A stretch of 64,000 nucleotides of DNA from positions 1-64,000 of the forward strand of contig DAIDHR010000001.1 in assembly GCA_027459605.1 (NCBI GenBank). Direction: 5' to 3'. This document shows, piece by piece, positions 30,196 through 40,195 of this stretch. Source of the stretch: Alphaproteobacteria bacterium (lineage in GTDB: Bacteria > Pseudomonadota > Alphaproteobacteria > UBA9655). Each line of letters begins with the position of its first letter. Position 1 is the stretch's first letter. The notes under the pieces were generated by a model. It was not told the DNA's origin. It worked only from the letters and a program-made list of their open reading frames with translations, and did no database searches. The position numbers were made by a program, and so were the translations under genes.

Positions 30196-30669
30196 ATGAT
30201 TGATTTAACAAAAATTATTACATTGGCTTTTCTAACAAGTGCATTAACTTTTGGAACTGCTTTTGCAGGCGGAGGAAATGGCGGATCTGATGATGAGGAA
30301 ACAGGTTCTCCGCATATCACTATCCAGATACAATCTGATGAGGAGCAAACTCAAGACCAAAACCAAGCTAAGAAGTTAGCACAGGATTTGTCCAATCTTT
30401 TCAATGCTTATGCTAGCACTCCCAATAACAATAACATAACTCCCAAAGAGAATCAGGATAAGGCGCTAGAGCCCTTTAAGGATCTAATCCGTGACTTTAC
30501 AAGTTTAAATTCTGACCTTTCTGAAAAATACAATAAGCACCTGAGACACGAAGCTGAGCGTCAAAAAAATAAAGAGCTTTACGGGCCTAACTACTATCTA
30601 AAAGATAGAGAAATAGAAAAATTAATTAAAAAAGGTATACTTAAGCGCAAGCAAGAGAAAAAAGCCTAA
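30196..30669 (+). CDS. Exported hypothetical protein sharing signal-peptide module with the next gene
   Basis: MIDLTKIITLAFLTSALTFGTAFAGGGNGGSDDEETG. Confidence 0.7.
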   Translation: MIDLTKIITLAFLTSALTFGTAFAGGGNGGSDDEETGSPHITIQIQSDEEQTQDQNQAKKLAQDLSNLFNAYASTPNNNNITPKENQDKALEPFKDLIRDFTSLNSDLSEKYNKHLRHEAERQKNKELYGPNYYLKDREIEKLIKKGILKRKQEKKA

Positions 30670-30728
30670 GCTTTTTTGTAAATCATTTGAAAAGGAGGAA
30701 CTCAGTAATCCTCTTTTTATCTTTCCAA

Positions 30729-30757
30729 CAATCCCGGCTAAAAGCCGGGATTTTAAT
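30729..30757 (+). terminator. Rho-independent terminator-like hairpin
   Basis: aatcccggct-aaa-agccgggatttt. Confidence 0.75.
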
Positions 30758-30865
30758 TTTGGGATATTTTTAAATATATTTTTTCAACATGTTTCATTAA
30801 AGGGTTGAATTTTATATGTCTATTTTATTAAAATAAAGAAACTTTAAATGGTGAGGAGGAAAATT

Positions 30866-32062
30866 ATGATTTATTTAAAAAATATAACGGCCTTGGCTCT
30901 TCTAACAACGGTGTTAACTCTTGGAACTGCTTTTGCGGGTGGAGGGAATGGGTCTGGATCAGAATCTGATGACGCGGAAGAAACAGGGGGTCACACTCCT
31001 CTCGTGAAACAGCAACCTCCCGAAGACCAAAAGAGCTCTACTTCTGCCAAAAGTATTTTTGATTCAAGTAATAATAATAATCTAGAAGACGGCAATAATA
31101 ATAATCTAGAAAATGTCAAAAAATCTTCGCGACTAAAAGACACTGAATCGATAGAAGATGTCACTTTCATCCACCCACAAAAAAATGAAACAGACGAAGA
31201 AGATAAAGAATTTCCTTTGTTAAAAGATCCGGAGTCAACAGAAAAGGCTATATCTCCTAATCCTTCACAACATGAGGTTGATGATTCAGGAGACTTAAAA
31301 ACTTCTCCCGTACAAGAACCTATAGACGACGAAAAGGAAAACTCTCCTTCAGCGCCTTCACCTTCGGTGGAACAAACCACCCAAGCTCCTCCACCAAAGC
31401 AAATCCAGCCCGTTGTGCAACAACCCAAGAAATCTCCTGCGCCAACACAAACTCAGCCTGTGGTGCAGCAAACCACACAAGCTCCTCCACCAAAGCAAAC
31501 CCAACCCGTGGTGCAACAGCCCAAGAAATCTCCTGCACCCATACAAACTCAACCTGTAGTACAGCAAACCACACAAGCTCCTCCACCAAAGCAAACTCAA
31601 CCCGTGGTTCAACAACCCAAAAAACCACCTGCACCCATACAAACTCAACCTTCGGTGCAGCAAACCACACAAGCTCCTCCACCAAAGCAAACCCAACCCG
31701 TGGTTCAACAACCCAAGAAATCTCCTGCGCCAACACAAACTCAGCCTGCGGTGCAGCAAACCACACAAGCTCCTCCACCAAAGCAAACAGGAAACCCAAA
31801 ATCTGTCACTCCCCTTGCGGTCAAATCCAGTTCAAACGCAACTCGTGAAGAAGAAAGCAGCAGTAGCGAAGAAGAAAATCTCTCCACTGAGCAAAAGATA
31901 GGAAGAGAGCTTGGGAGAACTGTTGTTCAAGGAGAGCAGCTTGGAAAACGCGTTGAGAAAAAAGTAAGGAAAGGCTACAAGGCGTTTGAAAAAGAGCTGA
32001 AGAAGGCTAAAAAAAACAAGAAGAAAAAGAAAGAGAAAAAGGAAAAGGAGGAGAAAGAATAG
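30866..32062 (+). CDS. Exported repeat protein (PPKQTQPVVQQPKKSPAP repeats), Lys-rich C-terminus
   Basis: MIYLKNITALALLTTVLTLGTAFAGGGNGSGSESDDAEETGGH; signal peptide; repeated Pro/Gln units. Confidence 0.75.
   Translation: MIYLKNITALALLTTVLTLGTAFAGGGNGSGSESDDAEETGGHTPLVKQQPPEDQKSSTSAKSIFDSSNNNNLEDGNNNNLENVKKSSRLKDTESIEDVTFIHPQKNETDEEDKEFPLLKDPESTEKAISPNPSQHEVDDSGDLKTSPVQEPIDDEKENSPSAPSPSVEQTTQAPPPKQIQPVVQQPKKSPAPTQTQPVVQQTTQAPPPKQTQPVVQQPKKSPAPIQTQPVVQQTTQAPPPKQTQPVVQQPKKPPAPIQTQPSVQQTTQAPPPKQTQPVVQQPKKSPAPTQTQPAVQQTTQAPPPKQTGNPKSVTPLAVKSSSNATREEESSSSEEENLSTEQKIGRELGRTVVQGEQLGKRVEKKVRKGYKAFEKELKKAKKNKKKKKEKKEKEEKE
31385..31785 (+). repeat. Coding 96-bp tandem repeat (32 aa), about 4 units
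   Basis: 'gctcctccaccaaag' recurs at 31385, 31481, 31577, 31673, 31769. Confidence 0.93.
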
Positions 32063-32261
32063 GAAAAGCTAGAAGATTCATGTCCTGCCTTTGCTCATGA
32101 TTGTGAGGGGTTGTTTCATGTCTTGTCCAAAATGAGTTAGGTTAACTGAATTTTAATCTAAAGAGTTTATCATCATGGTATCCGTTGAGTTTTTACTGGG
32201 CGGCTTAAAGTCCTAGAAAAACTCAACCGATTAACTTTAACCACATAAAGGGAGTGAGATT

Positions 32262-32558
32262 ATGGCTCAAAAATTTCTTTATCATTTCATTATGTTATCA
32301 GGACTCACCTTAACGCCAAGCTTTGTCTTTGCCGATTGTCCACCGATGCCCATAACTTGTTATGTTCATGATGACTTTTGGGGACTAGACGTGATAAAGC
32401 AAACCATTACAGCAGACTCAAAAGGGGTCGGCATTGGAGGCCCTTGTTGTGTTATCGTACCTACCTCAAGTGGAAGAACACTTGAGCAGGAATGTAATAT
32501 ACAAGTGGATTCATGCAATGGGAATTGCAAAGCGTCCACAAACTGCACAACGTCGTAA
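32262..32558 (+). CDS. Small exported Cys-containing protein
   Basis: MAQKFLYHFIMLSGLTLTPSFVFADC signal peptide; CC and CNGNC motifs. Confidence 0.55.
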   Translation: MAQKFLYHFIMLSGLTLTPSFVFADCPPMPITCYVHDDFWGLDVIKQTITADSKGVGIGGPCCVIVPTSSGRTLEQECNIQVDSCNGNCKASTNCTTS

Positions 32559-32862
32559 AAAGAGACTGCTGCCGAAATTCTCATTTCCACACTTTGCGAT
32601 ATTTAATTTAATGTTAAAGCAAACATGAGATACTGAAAATAGTTTAAATTGTTCTTGTAAAATGTTTTGTGTATATTTCAAAACGCAAGAAACACTGTTG
32701 TGCCTTATGAAAACCGATGGCCTGCGGCTTATTCATGGTCTGTACCATTCATCACAAAAATGATAAAGCTTTCACTTAAGAGTTGAGTTCAGACCTTAAT
32801 AAGCTTAAAGTGCAAAACTTACATTTACGTAAATTATTAACCTAACATTTACTGAGGGCTCC

Positions 32863-34821
32863 ATGATTACGATTCGCTTTCCTGATGGTTCTCATCGGGA
32901 GTTTCCACAAGGCATTACTGGCTGGGAAATTGCGAAAACTATTAGCACAAGTCTGGCAAAAGAAGCTGTTGCTGTTCGTATTCAAGAGGAATACCTATGG
33001 GATTTAACCCGCCCCATTACAGAAGATGTGATCTTTGAAGTAATTAAACGGACATCAGACCTCGGGCTCGAAGTCTTGCGTCATGATGCGGCGCATGTTT
33101 TTGCTGAAGCCGTTAAAGAACTTTACCCTGAAACTCAAATCACGATTGGTCCTCCTATTCAAGATGGGTTTTATTATGATCTTTATCGGGAAGAATCCTT
33201 TACCCTTGATGACCTAAAGCGAATAGAAGAGCAAATGCATGAAATCGTGAATCGTGATGAACACGTGACTCGCGAAGTATGGGGTCGCCAAAAAGCCATT
33301 GACTTCTTTAAAAGCCAAAAGGAGCTTTTTAAAGCAGAAATGATAGAGGAACTTCCTGAAGGAGATGAAATTACCATTTATACCCAAGGCAATTTTGTTG
33401 ACTTGTGTCGTGGACCTCACCTACCTTCCACCGGTAAGCTGGGCCACGCTTTTAAATTGATGAAGTTAGCCGGCGCTTATTGGCGAGGAGACTCAAAGAA
33501 TCCAATGCTTCAACGCGTCTATGGGACAGCTTGGGCTACCGAAAAAGACCTCAAGGATTATTTAGAGCGCCTTGAAGAGGCTGAAAAGCGAGATCATCGT
33601 AAGGTGGGTCGGGAAATGGATCTTTTCCATATGCAGGAAGAAGCCGTTGGTAGTGTTTTTTGGCATCCGAAAGGATGGATACTTTATCGCACTCTTCAAA
33701 ACTATATTCGAGATAAAATTTCTGAAGAAGGGTATGTAGAAGTTAATACCCCCCAACTCCTTGATCGGTCATTATGGGAAGCTTCAGGCCATTGGAGTAA
33801 ATTCCAGGAGAACATGTTCACCCTTGAAGATGGGGATAAAGTGCTCGCTTTAAAACCAATGAACTGTCCCTGTCATGTTCAAATTTTTAAACAAGGCATG
33901 AAAAGCTACCGTGATCTTCCTTTGCGAATGGCCGAATTTGGGTCCTGCTGGCGGAATGAAGCCTCAGGGGCACTTCAGGGATTAACCCGTGTGCGCTCCA
34001 TGGTTCAAGATGACGCGCACATTTTTTGCAGAGAAGACCAAATAGAGGCTGAAACACGCAATTACTGCCTTCTCCTCCTTAACATTTATCGGGAATTAGG
34101 ATTTGAAGAGGTTACGGTAAGGTTTGCGGAACGGCCCCCCGTTCGAGCTGGCGATGACTCTCTCTGGGATAGGGCGGAAGCCCAGCTTGAGGCTGCTGCT
34201 CGCGCAGCGGGGCTAAGCTATAGCTTAAACCCAGGTGAGGGAGCTTTTTATGGGCCTAAACTCGAATTCATTTTAAGAGACGCCATTGGACGAGAGTGGC
34301 AATGTGGGACGCTCCAGCTCGACTTCATTCTTCCCGAAAGATTGGATGCATTTTATATTGGGGAGGATGGCAAAAAGCACCGCCCGGTCATGCTCCACAG
34401 GGCAATCCTTGGGACCTTTGAGCGATTTATTGCCATTTTCATCGAACATTATGGAGGAAAATTCCCACTCTGGATTGCCCCTGTTCAAGCCGTTGTGGCA
34501 ACAATTACCCAGGAGGGAGATGCTTATGCTAAAAAGGTCTTCAGTAAATTAAAAGAAGCAGGAATTCGTGCTGAACTTGATCTTCGGAATGAAAAAATAA
34601 ATTATAAAGTTCGCGAATTAAGTCTTCAAAAAGTTCCCTACATTCTTGTCGTTGGAAAGCGAGAGGCTGACGAAGGAACCATTGCCCTTCGAAAATTAGG
34701 GGGGGAGGCACAAGAAATTCTTGCCCTTGATAACGTAATTGGTAAACTAACCGATGAGGCTATTCCACCTCACAAACGACCAAAATTGGAAAAAACAGAA
34801 AAAAAGGAGATTGCTACATAA
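32863..34821 (+). CDS. thrS: Threonyl-tRNA synthetase
   Basis: TGS domain start; '[33 protein letters not shown]'; class II aaRS motifs; full length. Confidence 0.98.
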   Translation: MITIRFPDGSHREFPQGITGWEIAKTISTSLAKEAVAVRIQEEYLWDLTRPITEDVIFEVIKRTSDLGLEVLRHDAAHVFAEAVKELYPETQITIGPPIQDGFYYDLYREESFTLDDLKRIEEQMHEIVNRDEHVTREVWGRQKAIDFFKSQKELFKAEMIEELPEGDEITIYTQGNFVDLCRGPHLPSTGKLGHAFKLMKLAGAYWRGDSKNPMLQRVYGTAWATEKDLKDYLERLEEAEKRDHRKVGREMDLFHMQEEAVGSVFWHPKGWILYRTLQNYIRDKISEEGYVEVNTPQLLDRSLWEASGHWSKFQENMFTLEDGDKVLALKPMNCPCHVQIFKQGMKSYRDLPLRMAEFGSCWRNEASGALQGLTRVRSMVQDDAHIFCREDQIEAETRNYCLLLLNIYRELGFEEVTVRFAERPPVRAGDDSLWDRAEAQLEAAARAAGLSYSLNPGEGAFYGPKLEFILRDAIGREWQCGTLQLDFILPERLDAFYIGEDGKKHRPVMLHRAILGTFERFIAIFIEHYGGKFPLWIAPVQAVVATITQEGDAYAKKVFSKLKEAGIRAELDLRNEKINYKVRELSLQKVPYILVVGKREADEGTIALRKLGGEAQEILALDNVIGKLTDEAIPPHKRPKLEKTEKKEIAT

Positions 34822-35363
34822 CTAAGATTTTAAGAGAAGACAAAGGGTCCGCACAAGACGGCCCTCGCGTCAATGAAAAGATTACATCCCCTAAAGTCCG
34901 TTTAGTCGACGAAAACGGGGAGATGGTTGGTATATTACTTAAAAAAGACGCCCTCGAGAGAGCCTATAAGGTAGGCCTCGACCTCGTCGAAGTATCACCT
35001 AATGCAGACCCACCTGTATGCAAAATTTTGGATTATGGAAAGTATAAATTCGAGGAGCAAAAGCGTCGCGCCGAAATCCGTAAAAAGCAAAAAGTTATTG
35101 AAATTAAAGAAATTCAACTTCGCCCCGGCATTGACAAACATGACTTTGACGTCAAAATGCGCAGTGCCCGTAAGTTTATCGAAGAAGGAGATAAGTTAAA
35201 AGTAACATTGCGTTTTCGCGGCCGCGAATTGTCTCACCAAGAGCTAGGGATGGAAGTCCTCAACCGTGTAAAAGACTCTTTACAAGATATTGCCAAGGTC
35301 GAACAACACCCTAAAATGGAAGGTAAACGGGTCATTATGGTCATGGGCCCTGCGAAGGGGTAG
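34818..35363 (+). CDS. infC: Translation initiation factor IF-3, apparent AUA start overlapping the thrS stop
   Basis: Frame reads [ATA][39 protein letters not shown]...; AAGGAG at 34804-34809; no ATG/GTG/TTG in frame between the stop at 34755 and 34923. Confidence 0.93.
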   Translation: MTKILREDKGSAQDGPRVNEKITSPKVRLVDENGEMVGILLKKDALERAYKVGLDLVEVSPNADPPVCKILDYGKYKFEEQKRRAEIRKKQKVIEIKEIQLRPGIDKHDFDVKMRSARKFIEEGDKLKVTLRFRGRELSHQELGMEVLNRVKDSLQDIAKVEQHPKMEGKRVIMVMGPAKG

Positions 35364-35396
35364 CCTTTTTACTTGCCTTCATTGGAAGGATGCGAA

Positions 35397-36152
35397 TTAG
35401 GGCTCCTTTATGGGTTTGCTCTTTTCTATTCTTCTAATCATTGGCTCATAAGTCTGCAGATCTTCGGGAGTACTGATGTGAAACCACTCTCCTTGATGAA
35501 CATAGCCATAAAGCCTGTTTTGAGAAAGGGCTTTATCCCACAGTAGATTCATTGAAAAGGGCCCATCAGGAGAATCATTAAAAAGGTTAGGAGTTACGAG
35601 TTGAACACCAATGTAAACATAAGAGGTCTTGTCGTCGTCCACGCGATCCTCATGAGAACTACCCTTAATAGAGGGAACACGAGAAAGCCTTCCTTTTCCA
35701 TCCATAAAGAAGTTCCCCCTCCCTTCATAGCCATGAGCCTTACTACGCGGGGTAAGAAGGAGGAGAGCATCCATTGTTAGAGGATCCCATGTGCCTTGGA
35801 GAGCTTCTAAACTGTTGCCACCTATCCAAATGCTGTCCCCATTTAGGGTCAAAAAGGGGTCCGTTCCTAATAATGGCAAAGCTTTCTTAATTCCTCCACC
35901 GGTTTCTAAAAGAAGCTCTTCATGGGAAATCAAGGCTGATGGATGAATCTTCCGAATCTCAGCTTGAATTAAGGGTGCTAAATAATGAGTATTCACAACG
36001 ATATGAGAGACCTGAATTCGACTCAAGTGATCGAAGGTTCTCGCAAGCATACTTTTGCCTGCCACTTTAATTAAAGGCTTTGGGCAAGTATTCGTCAGGG
36101 GACGCATGCGGACCCCAAGCCCTGCCGCTAAAATCATGGCTGTTTTAATCAT
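35397..36152 (-). CDS. murU: Nucleotidyltransferase, MurU-type (MurNAc-1-P uridylyltransferase)
   Basis: 'MIKTAMILAAGLGVRMRPLTNTCPKPLIKVAGKSML'; next to amgK. Confidence 0.85.
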   Translation of the reverse strand: MIKTAMILAAGLGVRMRPLTNTCPKPLIKVAGKSMLARTFDHLSRIQVSHIVVNTHYLAPLIQAEIRKIHPSALISHEELLLETGGGIKKALPLLGTDPFLTLNGDSIWIGGNSLEALQGTWDPLTMDALLLLTPRSKAHGYEGRGNFFMDGKGRLSRVPSIKGSSHEDRVDDDKTSYVYIGVQLVTPNLFNDSPDGPFSMNLLWDKALSQNRLYGYVHQGEWFHISTPEDLQTYEPMIRRIEKSKPIKEP

Positions 36153-37167
36153 TGCATCTCCGATGAACCTCAAACCATTTTCTGAGGTTGGCAAGGGAAG
36201 GGTGTTCTAAATCTCGCTCAAGATATTTCCATATTCGGGGGATATGTACCAAATAATGTGGCTTCATATCTCGTTTTGCAAGGCGGGCAAAAACTCCTAA
36301 GATACGGACGCTCCTCTGGGCTCCCCAGAGGCAATAACTAGCCCAAAAATCCCCTTGCGAAACCTCAGGAAATTGCTCGAAGTAAAGATCAACCATTTCC
36401 TTTGCAAAGGAAGGACTTATGTCTCTGCGGGAATCTTCCAGTAAAGACACCAAATCATAGGAAACAGGGCCCCAGACGCCATCTTGGAAATCGATGAATC
36501 CACAGCGCTTGAACCCCTGCCGGGCAGGCAACCATAGCAAATTGTCGACCATAACGTCCTTTAAAAGAAGGCTCATGGGAATCTGAGGTTGGTTATGATA
36601 GGCTTCCTCCCACAGCTCCCTAAACCTTGTTTTTGCTACAGGGGAGAGAGATGGGTCATACCACTCCCCATAGAGACAAACATTTTTTAGAAAGAGCTCA
36701 AGATCATAGCTCGGAAGTGCTATTGTATTAGCTCTCGTTCCTTGATGGAGATGAGCGAGGGCATTGATCGTCTCCCTATAAAGAACTTGCTCAGAAACTC
36801 CCTCCTGAATGGCTTTTCGATAGGGCAAGTCTCCAAGGTCTTCGATGAGGAGAAAACCATTCACATGATCACTGGCATAAACGTGAGGAACGCTTAGCCC
36901 ACTCCCATCTAAAAGCTCTGCAATAAGTTGAAATGCAGCTGAGTTCTCATAGGGGGGTGGAGAATCCATCAAAAGAGCATGGGAAAGACGAAAGTAGCGT
37001 CTTTTAGAAGCGTCACTTGGAAGAGGGATCAAGGTTTCTCCTTCAAGCCCTTCCCGGGCAAGAAAGACTTTCCTCAGAAAATCCCTTTCTTCTTCATAAG
37101 GGACGGTTTTTCCATCCTCTAAAAGAGAGGATACGTTCATTTTCATGGCTTCCATAGCTAAACTCAA
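36145..37167 (-). CDS. amgK: N-acetylmuramate/N-acetylglucosamine kinase AmgK (APH fold)
   Basis: APH-like kinase 'LLLKDVMVDNLLWLPARQGFKRCGFIDFQDGVWGPVSYDLVSLLEDSR'; tsaE-amgK-murU gene order. Confidence 0.85.
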   Translation of the reverse strand: MSLAMEAMKMNVSSLLEDGKTVPYEEERDFLRKVFLAREGLEGETLIPLPSDASKRRYFRLSHALLMDSPPPYENSAAFQLIAELLDGSGLSVPHVYASDHVNGFLLIEDLGDLPYRKAIQEGVSEQVLYRETINALAHLHQGTRANTIALPSYDLELFLKNVCLYGEWYDPSLSPVAKTRFRELWEEAYHNQPQIPMSLLLKDVMVDNLLWLPARQGFKRCGFIDFQDGVWGPVSYDLVSLLEDSRRDISPSFAKEMVDLYFEQFPEVSQGDFWASYCLWGAQRSVRILGVFARLAKRDMKPHYLVHIPRIWKYLERDLEHPSLANLRKWFEVHRRCND

Positions 37168-37564
37168 TTTCTAAATACCCTTTTGGAAGATTTTTTTCTA
37201 GCCGTTCCGGCCATTCAATGATAGATACACCGTGGGCATAGGCTTCTTCAATCCCCAACTCATAAACCTCTTCAGGATGCGTAAGTCGATACAAATCAAA
37301 ATGCCACACATCAAATGCGGGCACTTCATAAATTTGAACAAGGGTAAAGGTTGGGCTTGGGACATCAATGTCTTCCCCGCAAAGGGATTGAATTAAAGCC
37401 CGGGCAAAAAGTGATTTTCCTGTCCCTAGATCTCCTTTCAAAAGAATAACATCTTGTGGATGCAGAAGGGATGCCACCTTGCGCGCAACTGCAGCTGTTT
37501 CTTCAGGAGATTGGGTTATAACTTTAAAATACAAACAAGATCCTTCATCACTTTTTTGTTGCAT
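37094..37564 (-). CDS. tsaE: tRNA threonylcarbamoyladenosine biosynthesis protein TsaE
   Basis: 'LLKGDLGTGKSLFARALIQSL...VPSPTFTLVQIYE...VWHFDLYRL'. Confidence 0.93.
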   Translation of the reverse strand: MQQKSDEGSCLYFKVITQSPEETAAVARKVASLLHPQDVILLKGDLGTGKSLFARALIQSLCGEDIDVPSPTFTLVQIYEVPAFDVWHFDLYRLTHPEEVYELGIEEAYAHGVSIIEWPERLEKNLPKGYLEIEFSYGSHENERILSFRGWKNRPL

Positions 37565-37601
37565 CTCGAAAACTATGCCATTACTTTCTGGACAAGCTCA
37601 A

Positions 37602-37677
<76 letters not shown>

Positions 37678-37886
37678 GGACTTACTTATTTAACCCGAGT
37701 TCTGGGCAAGCCATTATTTTTTACATTGAAATACAACACGCTAACGTCTTTTTTTTAACATGTTTTATATCTCTATGAAACAAGTAAGCACTTATAAAAA
37801 ATCTTTATTATACCCATCAGACGTGAAGTTATCGTTTTTCATTTAGCAAAATTGTCTTAACATAAGTTGTTGGGCTGATGAGATTG

Positions 37887-38516
37887 TTAAACAGTACTAT
37901 GAAGGTTTTTTAGATGTTCCTCGGGGCTTAAAGTCAAATATAAACTTTCGATAATCAAGTCTAAAAACCTCTTTTTCTTTGATTGCGCTTCTGACCCTTC
38001 AAAAAAAGTAGGCTTGTCCATAAAAGGAAGGGATGAAATGGACATAATTAAATATTCGACCATTTCTGGATCTAGATTTTGCCTTATTTCTCCGCGCTGT
38101 TGAAATTCTTTAATATGAGGAACTAGGATACTGAACTTCTGTTCCTTAATCCCTTCCAGCTCTTCTTTTTCTTTTTCCAACCGTTGCCATGAAATAAGTC
38201 GTGCAATTGAAGGATTTTGATCATAAAAATCAAAACGCATAGTTACAAAGCTTTGTAGGAATTTTTTAAAAGATTCCTTAGGAAAGTTTGTTTCAGTGAG
38301 ATCAGTCCCCATGTGAGTTTGAAGCAACCGCCTTTTAACAGATTTCCAAAGCCCTTCTTTGTTTTGGTAGTGATGGTAAATCAAGCTTTTATGAATTTTA
38401 GCCTTATTGGCTATATCGTTGATTGAGGTGCTGCTAAATCCTTTGTCAATAAAAAGATCCTCGGCGGCATTAAGTATTTTATCCGCTGTTGTTTGTTTTT
38501 TAGGTGTATTATCCAT
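37887..38516 (-). CDS. TetR-family transcriptional regulator
   Basis: 'ADKILNAAEDLFIDKGFSSTSINDIANKAKIHKSLIYHHYQNKEGLWKSV'. Confidence 0.95.
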   Translation of the reverse strand: MDNTPKKQTTADKILNAAEDLFIDKGFSSTSINDIANKAKIHKSLIYHHYQNKEGLWKSVKRRLLQTHMGTDLTETNFPKESFKKFLQSFVTMRFDFYDQNPSIARLISWQRLEKEKEELEGIKEQKFSILVPHIKEFQQRGEIRQNLDPEMVEYLIMSISSLPFMDKPTFFEGSEAQSKKKRFLDLIIESLYLTLSPEEHLKNLHSTV

Positions 38517-38550
38517 AAATTCTCCTTTGTTCTTCGATGATTATACATAA

Positions 38551-38632
38551 ATTGAACGTTCGGTCAATTTTTTTGTTGACAAAGCAACAAACAACGTTTT
38601 ACATGTCGCTAATAAGTTGAATGAATGTTCAA
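38551..38632. promoter_or_regulatory. Two candidate TetR operator palindromes in the divergent intergenic region
   Basis: ATTGAACGTTCGGTCAAT (38551-38568) and TTGAATGAATGTTCAA (38617-38632). Confidence 0.5.
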
Positions 38633-38695
38633 TGCATTTGCAAAGAAAGATACTGTTATTATGAAAAAGTTTATTACACAAAGGAGTTTTTTATC

Positions 38696-40063
38696 ATGTT
38701 CATAAAACCATTTTTCTTGACGTGTTTAACCTATTCAGTTTTAGTTTTCTCAGCTCATGCGGGTTGTGATTCTTTTACTGATAAGACCTTAGATATATTT
38801 ACTGGTGGGTCATCAGAAAATCTGAATACAAAAGTTTCTAAGACTCTAAAAATGATTTCTTCGTCTTATAGAAGTTTCTCTGAAAAAAATTTGGAAAAAA
38901 TTCAAGGTGACGATGAAAAAGCCCGTCTTAAAAAGATTGCTGATAAATTTACAGATGAAGAAGGAAAATCAGACTCAGTTGAAAATTTTATTAGCATGGT
39001 CAATTTTTTTGAGAGTATTATTCAAAAAGAAAGAAATCTATCGGCAGCCCATGATGTCCTCTATCATGGTCTGACAAGTCATACAACCTATGTTTATGAC
39101 ATGATGACCCTTCTTGAAGGTGAGGGAGAGCTTCAGACAGATGGGCAAATTAAGACAGAGCATTATGTAATACGGGACCCTCTAAACAAAAAACAGTTTG
39201 ATAGAAAAACTGGAATTGAAGCTTTTAAATACTTTTTTGACATTTATCAAGAAGACTGGAAAGCTCGTCGTTCTAAAATCAATGATCCATTAGCTAATTT
39301 GGACGACACGCTTCAGAATATTGTAGAGCGCAAGTCTTTTAAGCGGGATGACACAGTCCTTTTTCATCTCACAAAAGATCATCAAGGTGAGAAATCGTAT
39401 GCAGAAAGTTTCATCTGCCTCAATCCAGGATTATTTGGTGGAGCAACTTTAATTGGTACCCGAAATACGGAAGGATCTTTTGCATTATCTCGTTTTTTAG
39501 ATATACGCTCAGAGTTTGCAACAACTCGCTATAAAAAAATTGCGGAAGGCATTTTGAAAGCCTACTTTGAAAAACGCCTCGATCCTGAAGACGCACAAAA
39601 GGCAACGAAAGAGTTTAAAGAGCTAGGAGAAAAAATTGCCGATGAAATTGAGGGTAAAAATGGAGGAGCTATGGTGCAAGTTGCATTTCCTATAAATAAT
39701 GACAGTCATACTCACTTCTACTCGTCAGAAGCTGTAGGGGCTCCCTTGGCTCTTGGGGATATTGGTACAGAAGAATCTTTCAGTGGAAAAGCACTAGTGA
39801 ATCTTATGAATAAAAAATCTCCTCAAGAAATTGAAGAGACTTTGAATCTTTTAGATGGTGATGGTTCTGCACCTGCCTTGTTTCACACAATGCATGATTT
39901 TTTTAATCCTCAATTTGGGGGTGTCACAAAGCTCCAAGCTCGTTGGCTGTGGGAAAAGTCAGGAAGGGATGTAAAGGTATTTCGTCATCGTCAGTTTAAC
40001 TACTCTCCTGAACATATAAAACAGATCGAACATTTGCTTGGAAAATGGGGAAAGAAAAAATAA
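38696..40063 (+). CDS. Exported hypothetical protein divergently transcribed from TetR gene
   Basis: MFIKPFFLTCLTYSVLVFSAHAGC signal peptide; strong terminator follows. Confidence 0.75.
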   Translation: MFIKPFFLTCLTYSVLVFSAHAGCDSFTDKTLDIFTGGSSENLNTKVSKTLKMISSSYRSFSEKNLEKIQGDDEKARLKKIADKFTDEEGKSDSVENFISMVNFFESIIQKERNLSAAHDVLYHGLTSHTTYVYDMMTLLEGEGELQTDGQIKTEHYVIRDPLNKKQFDRKTGIEAFKYFFDIYQEDWKARRSKINDPLANLDDTLQNIVERKSFKRDDTVLFHLTKDHQGEKSYAESFICLNPGLFGGATLIGTRNTEGSFALSRFLDIRSEFATTRYKKIAEGILKAYFEKRLDPEDAQKATKEFKELGEKIADEIEGKNGGAMVQVAFPINNDSHTHFYSSEAVGAPLALGDIGTEESFSGKALVNLMNKKSPQEIEETLNLLDGDGSAPALFHTMHDFFNPQFGGVTKLQARWLWEKSGRDVKVFRHRQFNYSPEHIKQIEHLLGKWGKKK

Positions 40064-40095
40064 ATTTCTTTTTTCCTCTCTTAATTACCCCTTAT

Positions 40096-40132
40096 GAAAA
40101 AGCTTGTTTTTCCAATAAAAACAAGCTTTTTC
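40096..40132 (+). terminator. Rho-independent-like hairpin, 16-bp perfect stem
   Basis: gaaaaagcttgttttt-ccaat-aaaaacaagctttttc. Confidence 0.85.
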
Positions 40133-40195
40133 AAGCCGTAGCAGCTTAGGTGAGAGAATCATTTCTCTTTCAAGGTGTAACTTCTTTTTTTAACC

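Noticed and set aside
31385-31785. Regularly spaced repeats considered as CRISPR
   Set aside because: Repeats are contiguous, coding, 96 bp with no unique spacers. No CRISPR array or cas genes seen anywhere in the window.
31320-31799. Long minus-strand ORFs (159 aa and 142 aa) opposite the repeat gene
   Set aside because: They arise from the 96-bp repeats being open in several frames; composition (VEELVWFAAPQ) is implausible and the + strand gene has a signal peptide.
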